Shown here piece after piece: positions 22,469 to 26,112 of a stretch of DNA of 26,112 nucleotides. The notes below the pieces were generated by a model. The model was given only the letters and a program-made list of their open reading frames with translations. It was not told where the DNA came from and did no database searches. Numbering within the stretch: the stretch's first letter is position 1; the number at the start of each line of letters is the position of its first letter. The stretch covers positions 1 to 26,112 of the forward strand of contig CALKWG010000341.1 in the NCBI GenBank assembly GCA_938004315.1, written 5' to 3'. The position numbers and the translations under genes are program-made. This stretch comes from an uncultured Spirochaetaceae bacterium. GTDB taxonomy: Bacteria; Spirochaetota; Spirochaetia; Treponematales; UBA12059.

Positions 22469-23779
22469 ATGCGCGCGCGTACCCCTGTCGTCTTCGCGGT
22501 TCTCGTCCTTTCGGCGGCCGTAGGGTCCGTATCGGCCTGGGAAGACCATACGACGATCAGCCATATAGCCCTTCAATCCGGCGGGCTCGCGGACGAAGAG
22601 CTCCGAACCAGCGAGCTTTCGGACTTTATCGCTCGGAACGAGGCCGCCCTCGCGGCCTTCCTTAGCGAGCTCGAAGCGCATTGCGCCGCTGCTATCGCCG
22701 AGTATCCTCCGCTTCCGCCCTCCTTGGCCTTTTCGTCGAACGCCGAAACCGATCCGGTCAGGCGTTTCATGATGGCGCTACGCCTCAACCCCGAATACGG
22801 CCCCCGTCTATACCGCAAGGCCTTGCCCGGGGAACCGGACGACGCGAGGCCTGAGATACCCTTCGCGGACTTAGCCTACGTCTACTACAAGTATCCCTAC
22901 GCCCGATTCTACGCCTACGAGAGCGGGGAGGCCATAAGCGCCCTCGCGGTCATAGCGAGCTCCTCCGACGAGCCCGATTACGGCTTCGACATCGGCCTCT
23001 TCGAGGATAACGATACCTGGTACGGAGCGCTCTACGGCTGGGGTAGTCAACCCTTCGGCAACCCCACCATCAGCTACGGCTCGCAAGCGCCCTTCCATAT
23101 GGGCTTCTATAACGAAGGCGCGCTCGTCTATAAGGCCGCTCCGGCGGTGCGGCGCTCCTATCCGGAGCTCCGGGCCGTGCAGTTCGACCGCCTTGCCCGA
23201 TTCGCCAAGGGGCTCGGGGAGGACTACTGGGCCTACCGCTTCGCCGGCTGGGCGCTCCACTACGTACAGGACCTCGTCATGCCCTATCACGCCAGCATCA
23301 TGCCGGGCCGCGGCTCGGCCTACCTGGTCTGGGTGGGAGCCCTCGACGCCATCGGCATCAAAGGCCCGTATAATAAGGTGCTACAGGACGTTACTAACAA
23401 GCATTATCTACTCGAAATGCTGCAGCTCAGGCTCCTAAGCGGCGCCTATGCCGATGGCGAGCGCTCCGGCCCGTTCATGGACGCGCTACGCGACGGACCG
23501 GCGGCCGCGGCGTTCGACGAGGGGCTCCTGCGCTCGGCCGTCGCCCGAGAGGCTTATAAGGCGGGCCGTAAGGCGAACCGCGCCTTGGAGCGGGTCATAC
23601 GGGACCGAAAGGCGTACGCGGCCATCCAAGCTTTGTACGAGGTCGATGGTTATGACATATTCACGGTAGCGTATAGGCCGGGGGAAGAACGCTTCGGCGA
23701 TTTCGAAGCTTCGTTCGTTTCGCTTCTAAGCTCCCTCGGGACCTGGACGCGGGCTTGGGTGGATTTCGTACTGCGCTGA
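22469..23779 (+). CDS. Exported zinc-dependent phospholipase C / S1-P1 nuclease-like protein
   Basis: A 436-residue protein. Residues 1-23 are a signal peptide ending SVSA, which would leave Trp24 as the mature N terminus. In zinc phospholipase C and S1/P1 nuclease the mature N-terminal Trp is itself a zinc ligand. The zinc motif ALHYVQDLVMPYHAS (263-277) has the H-x3-D-x5-H spacing of these enzymes (His264, Asp268, His274). Early His27 or His32 and His210 (PFHMGFYNE) are candidates for other ligands. The remaining sequence is divergent and tyrosine-rich, so phospholipid versus nucleic-acid activity cannot be decided. The start has GGAGG 5 nt upstream and a TAGAAT -10-like box at 22445-22450 without a clear -35. 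A hairpin and a small lipoprotein gene follow. Confidence 0.72.
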   Translation: MRARTPVVFAVLVLSAAVGSVSAWEDHTTISHIALQSGGLADEELRTSELSDFIARNEAALAAFLSELEAHCAAAIAEYPPLPPSLAFSSNAETDPVRRFMMALRLNPEYGPRLYRKALPGEPDDARPEIPFADLAYVYYKYPYARFYAYESGEAISALAVIASSSDEPDYGFDIGLFEDNDTWYGALYGWGSQPFGNPTISYGSQAPFHMGFYNEGALVYKAAPAVRRSYPELRAVQFDRLARFAKGLGEDYWAYRFAGWALHYVQDLVMPYHASIMPGRGSAYLVWVGALDAIGIKGPYNKVLQDVTNKHYLLEMLQLRLLSGAYADGERSGPFMDALRDGPAAAAFDEGLLRSAVAREAYKAGRKANRALERVIRDRKAYAAIQALYEVDGYDIFTVAYRPGEERFGDFEASFVSLLSSLGTWTRAWVDFVLR

Positions 23780-23784
23780 GCCTT

Positions 23785-23813
23785 CGGGGCGCCGGCTTCG
23801 CCGGCCCCGTTTA
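23785..23813 (+). terminator. Terminator-like hairpin after the phospholipase-like gene
   Basis: GCCGGC (23791-23796), loop TTC, GCCGGC (23800-23805), extended by CGGG/CCCG across a bulge, then TTTAT. It begins 5 nt after the stop and ends before the lipoprotein ribosome-binding site, so it may end or attenuate transcription between the two genes. Confidence 0.5.
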
Positions 23814-23830
23814 TAAAAAGAGGAGCGTCT

Positions 23831-24151
23831 ATGAAACGCGGTTTTAGAAACAAGCTCGCCGTCCTCGCGCTCTGCGCGATGGCGGCCCTCGTCCTGTCGT
23901 CCTGCTTGCCGGGCGACGGGGCGAACGGCCCCCAGAAGCCGGCCGGTTTCTTCATGGGGTTTTGGCACGGCGTCGTCGCGCCGATCTCCTTGGTCGTCCA
24001 GATTTTCAAGCCCGCGATCCGGGTCTATGAAACCTTCAATACCGGTTTCTGGTACGACCTGGGGTTCTGGCTGGCTATCAGCGGCGGGGCGGGCGGTAGC
24101 GCCGCGGCCGCCAAGAGATCCCGGAGGCGTCGGGACGACGGGGAAGCGTAG
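23831..24151 (+). CDS. Small conserved lipoprotein with a hydrophobic core
   Basis: A 106-residue protein. The signal peptide carries a lipobox LSSC with the lipidated Cys at 25. The mature part holds FFMGFWHGVVAPISLVVQIF (40-59), then VYETFNTGFWYDLGFWLAISGGAGGS, and ends in a basic, charged tail (KRSRRRRDD). The pattern of GxWHG, aromatic residues and IYE-x-N-x-GxWY is one I recognise from uncharacterised short membrane or lipoproteins in many bacteria; no function is known to me. The mature hydrophobic stretches suggest close membrane association. The ATG has GAGGAG 5 nt upstream. It lies 51 nt after the phospholipase-like gene and may share its transcript. Confidence 0.8.
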   Translation: MKRGFRNKLAVLALCAMAALVLSSCLPGDGANGPQKPAGFFMGFWHGVVAPISLVVQIFKPAIRVYETFNTGFWYDLGFWLAISGGAGGSAAAAKRSRRRRDDGEA

Positions 24152-24169
24152 CCGGCCGCTCGCCTGACG

Positions 24170-24202
24170 GGGTGATGGCAAACTCGATGCTTGCCATCAC
24201 CC
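24170..24202. terminator. 12-bp inverted repeat between convergent genes
   Basis: GGGTGATGGCAA (24170-24181), 9-nt loop, TTGCCATCACCC (24191-24202). The stem is perfect and fills the gap between the lipoprotein stop and the convergent nitroreductase stop, the usual place for a bidirectional terminator. T-runs are absent on both sides. Confidence 0.55.
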
Positions 24203-24204
24203 TG

Positions 24205-24780
24205 CTATTCCCAGCCCCGGCCCCAAGCGCCCTTGAAGGCGGTTTCGGCCAGGGCCTTCCGTTGCCTGGGGCCCCTGTCGCGCTCGATTTGCCAGGGTTG
24301 CAGGAGGGCCGCGTCCGGGCCGTCGAGCTCGCCCTTCACGCCTAGCGCGATCAAGGTTATAAGGACGTATTCGCCGGGTATGCCTAGGGCGGCCTTGGCC
24401 TTCTTGGGGTTATAGCCGGCCATGGGGTGGGCGACGAGCCCCAGGGCCGTCGCCTGGGTAATCATGTTCATGGCGCAAAGCCCCGCGTCGAAGAGGGCGT
24501 AATCGCGGCCGTCCTCCAGCCGGCAATCGTCGCTTTCGCGGGCGGCCATGGCCAGGATGGCCGGGGCGCGGGTGGCCCAGGCGTTGCCCTCGGCCAGCGC
24601 TCCCTTGAGCGCGGCCAGGCTTTCGCCCTCGGCGGCCACGACCCGCCAGGGCTGGTTGTTAAAGCAGGAGGGGGCGAGCGTTCCCGCCTCCAGTATAAGG
24701 GCGAGCGTCCCTTGGGGCAAAGGCTCGTCCTTGATCGCGCGGTATGCGCGCCTATCGGCTATGGCCTTGAGTATTTCCAC
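24205..24780 (-). CDS. Nitroreductase-family FMN oxidoreductase
   Basis: A 191-residue flavoenzyme. Family features: the FMN-phosphate contacts DRRAYRAIK (9-17), LAPSCFNNQPWRVV (35-48), DAGLCAMNMITQATALGL (about 98-115) and GYNPKKAKAALGIP. It should bind FMN as a homodimer and reduce nitro compounds, quinones or another electron acceptor with NAD(P)H; the natural substrate is unknown. The start is GTG at 24780, with AGGAGG 6 nt upstream. It is a single gene between convergent and divergent neighbours. Oxidative-stress or anaerobic redox metabolism would fit the other redox genes in the window, but that is inference. Confidence 0.88.
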   Translation of the reverse strand: MEILKAIADRRAYRAIKDEPLPQGTLALILEAGTLAPSCFNNQPWRVVAAEGESLAALKGALAEGNAWATRAPAILAMAARESDDCRLEDGRDYALFDAGLCAMNMITQATALGLVAHPMAGYNPKKAKAALGIPGEYVLITLIALGVKGELDGPDAALLQPWQIERDRGPRQRKALAETAFKGAWGRGWE

Positions 24781-24871
24781 CGAGCGCCTCCTGTAAGCGT
24801 TTTGAGGGGCGCCGGCGTCGATCCGGCGTCCGCCACTGCAAAAGTACTATCGCGGTCGCCCGGGGGCAAAG

Positions 24872-24906
24872 CCGTATGCGATTCCTATGCATCATGGCGC
24901 ATACGG
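24872..24906. promoter_or_regulatory. Inverted repeat upstream of the arcC promoter, possible operator
   Basis: CCGTATGCG (24872-24880) and CGCATACGG (24898-24906) are perfect 9-bp inverted arms around a 17-nt centre containing ATGCAT. The right arm ends 22 nt before the arcC -35, where an activator or repressor could bind. The regulator is not identifiable. Confidence 0.4.
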
Positions 24907-24928
24907 GCTCGGCTCAAGCCCGCCGCGA

Positions 24929-24958
24929 TTGTCGTTTGGCGAGCCGGCGGAGTATACT
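24929..24958 (+). promoter_or_regulatory. arcC promoter
   Basis: TTGTCG (24929-24934), an 18-nt spacer and TATACT (24953-24958). Transcription would start near 24965, giving a leader of about 78 nt. The ribosome-binding site GGAAGG lies 6 nt before the ATG at 25043. Confidence 0.6.
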
Positions 24959-25042
24959 GTAGCGCCCTTTCCATCGCGACGTCCGTGCGGCGTGATCCGC
25001 ATGTAGGATCGCGGGAAAGCTCGCTAAAAAGGAAGGTTCGAC

Positions 25043-25984
25043 ATGAGCAAGAAGACTATCGTCGTGGCGCTCGGCGGCAACGCCCTCATCGAAGAGGGTA
25101 CCCAGGGCACCATCCAGGAGCAGTTCGAGAATACCCGCAAGAGCATGGCCGCCATCGTGGGCCTCGTTAAAGAGGGCCACCACGTCGTGCTTACGCACGG
25201 CAACGGCCCCCAGGCGGGCGTGCACCTGATCCGTAACGAGGCCGGCGCCGCCCAGGTGCCCCCCGCGACGCTCAACGTCATCGTCGCCGATACCCAGGGC
25301 TCCATCGGCTACATGGTGCAGCAGTCCCTGATGAACGCCCTCGTCAAGGCCGGCGTCAAGAAGGACGTGGTCACCGTCGTCACCCAGGTCGTCGTCGACA
25401 AGAACGACCCCTCCATGCTCAATCCCACCAAGTACGTCGGCCCCTTCTTCAAGGAAGCCGACCTGGACGCCTGCAAGTCCAAGGGCTGGGTGATGAAGGA
25501 AGACCCGGGCCGCGGCTACCGCCGCGTCGTCGCCAGCCCCATCCCCGTGGACGTGGTCGAGAAGGAGACCATCCACGAGCTCTTGAAGAGCGGTAAGGTC
25601 GTCATCGCCGTAGGCGGCGGCGGCGTACCCGTATGCCGTAACGCCGACGGCACGCTCGACGGCGTGGACGCGGTCATCGACAAGGATCGCGCCAGTGCGC
25701 TCCTGGCCAGCCAGATCGGCGCCGACGAGCTCCTCATCCTGACCGGCGTCGACAGGGTGGCCATCAACTTCAAGAAGCCCGATATGAAGGTCTTGGACAG
25801 CATGACCGTCGCCGAGGCCGAGAAGCACATGGCCGACGGCCAGTTCCCCAAGGGCTCCATGGGCCCCAAGATCGAGGCGGCCGTAGACTTTATCAAGCGC
25901 GGCGGCAAGCTCGTAGTCATCACGAGCCTGGAGAAGGCCCAGGAAGCGGTCGACGGCAAGGCCGGCACCCGAGTCGTTAAGTAA
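25043..25984 (+). CDS. arcC: Carbamate kinase
   Basis: A 313-residue cytoplasmic kinase of the amino-acid-kinase fold. It makes ATP from carbamoyl phosphate and ADP, releasing carbamate. Family motifs: VVALGGNALIEEG (7-19), LTHGNGPQAG (50-59), ADTQGSIGYMVQQ (about 82-94), VAVGGGGVPV-type AVGGGGVPV near 194-202, DAVIDKDRASALLA near 214 and the C-terminal GSMGPKIEAA. Length is normal. No arginine deiminase or ornithine carbamoyltransferase gene is in the window, so the carbamoyl-phosphate source (arginine, agmatine, purine or allantoin breakdown) is unknown. Its codons are strongly biased to C-ending forms compared with neighbours, suggesting high expression. Confidence 0.95.
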   Translation: MSKKTIVVALGGNALIEEGTQGTIQEQFENTRKSMAAIVGLVKEGHHVVLTHGNGPQAGVHLIRNEAGAAQVPPATLNVIVADTQGSIGYMVQQSLMNALVKAGVKKDVVTVVTQVVVDKNDPSMLNPTKYVGPFFKEADLDACKSKGWVMKEDPGRGYRRVVASPIPVDVVEKETIHELLKSGKVVIAVGGGGVPVCRNADGTLDGVDAVIDKDRASALLASQIGADELLILTGVDRVAINFKKPDMKVLDSMTVAEAEKHMADGQFPKGSMGPKIEAAVDFIKRGGKLVVITSLEKAQEAVDGKAGTRVVK

Positions 25985-26011
25985 ACCAAGCTTTAGCTCC
26001 CAATGCGAAGG

Positions 26012-26041
26012 AGGGCGCGTTTCCGCAAGGGAGCGCGCCCT
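26012..26041 (+). terminator. GNRA-capped hairpin after arcC, probable terminator
   Basis: AGGGCGCGTTTCC (26012-26024), a GCAA tetraloop, and GGGAGCGCGCCCT (26029-26041) form a 13-bp stem with two T.G pairs. It starts 27 nt after the stop. Only TTCGTC follows, so the T-tract is weak, but the stem is very stable. Confidence 0.6.
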
Positions 26042-26082
26042 TCGTCGCGTCCGGGCCGGCTATGTCCTGACCCGGCCGAAAC

Positions 26083-26111
26083 TTGACCCTCTACGGCATC
26101 TGTGCTACCTT
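26083..26111 (+). promoter_or_regulatory. Promoter of a gene beyond the window
   Basis: TTGACC (26083-26088), a 17-nt spacer and TACCTT (26106-26111) preceded by TGC, an extended -10 motif. The sequence ends one base later, so the gene it serves is not visible. Confidence 0.4.
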
Positions 26112-26112
26112 G

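Noticed and set aside
24811..24830. Short stem GCCGG-CGTCGAT-CCGGC followed by GCCA, resembling a tRNA T-arm and CCA end
   Set aside because: The loop does not match the TTCRANY consensus, and no anticodon or D arm can be placed upstream. It is better read as a chance hairpin in the nitroreductase leader.
1..26112. CRISPR array, insertion sequence, rRNA or prophage genes
   Set aside because: No regularly spaced direct repeats, transposase or integrase motifs, or rRNA-like stretches were seen on either strand.

Overview
The window is a gene-dense, high-GC bacterial segment. The gene set fits a free-living or gut-associated anaerobic or microaerophilic member of the Spirochaetota (Treponema/Spirochaeta-like). 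The best clue is a single-domain diiron metallo-beta-lactamase protein encoded directly before a soluble chemoreceptor, the arrangement of the ODP/MCP oxygen-sensing pair of Treponema denticola. A BMP-family lipoprotein, an A-type flavodiiron protein, a DUF438/hemerythrin/PAS protein and a carbamate kinase also fit. The taxonomic call is inference; no rRNA or other marker gene is present.

Layout. (1) 1-3976, minus strand: one compact operon, in transcription order ODP-like diiron sensor, soluble chemoreceptor, CtBP-type 2-hydroxyacid dehydrogenase, BMP-family lipoprotein, and a membrane protein cut by the window edge. (2) 4114-6884, minus strand: a sugar nucleotidyltransferase (broken by one frameshift in this sequence), a GHMP sugar kinase and an MJ1255-type glycosyltransferase, joined by 4-nt overlaps. 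(3) 6885-7172: an AT-rich divergent intergenic region with three consecutive hairpins. (4) 7173-11132, plus strand: alpha/beta hydrolase, CPA2 antiporter, galU. (5) 11151-14510, minus strand: cheY-cheC-cheA followed by a deoxynucleoside kinase. (6) 14579-15205, plus strand: YigZ/IMPACT protein. (7) 15230-19612, minus strand: DUF1445 protein, DUF4392 D-glutamate cyclase-like protein, PxpA and a PxpB-PxpC fusion, all coupled by 4-nt overlaps. This looks like a route from D-glutamate through 5-oxoproline to glutamate. (8) 19737-22291, minus strand: DUF438/hemerythrin/PAS sensor then flavodiiron protein. (9) 22469-24151, plus strand: exported zinc-phospholipase-C-like protein and a small lipoprotein. 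(10) 24205-24780, minus strand: nitroreductase. (11) 25043-25984, plus strand: carbamate kinase, followed by a GNRA-capped terminator and a promoter for a gene beyond the window.

Themes. Oxygen or redox handling recurs: two metallo-beta-lactamase diiron proteins (one sensor-like with a changed iron motif, one with all enzyme ligands), a hemerythrin/PAS sensor and a nitroreductase. Chemotaxis signalling appears twice. Several predicted promoters lie so close to their start codons that the mRNAs should be leaderless or nearly so. No CRISPR array, IS element, tRNA or rRNA was recognised. No intergenic gap exceeds 300 bases.
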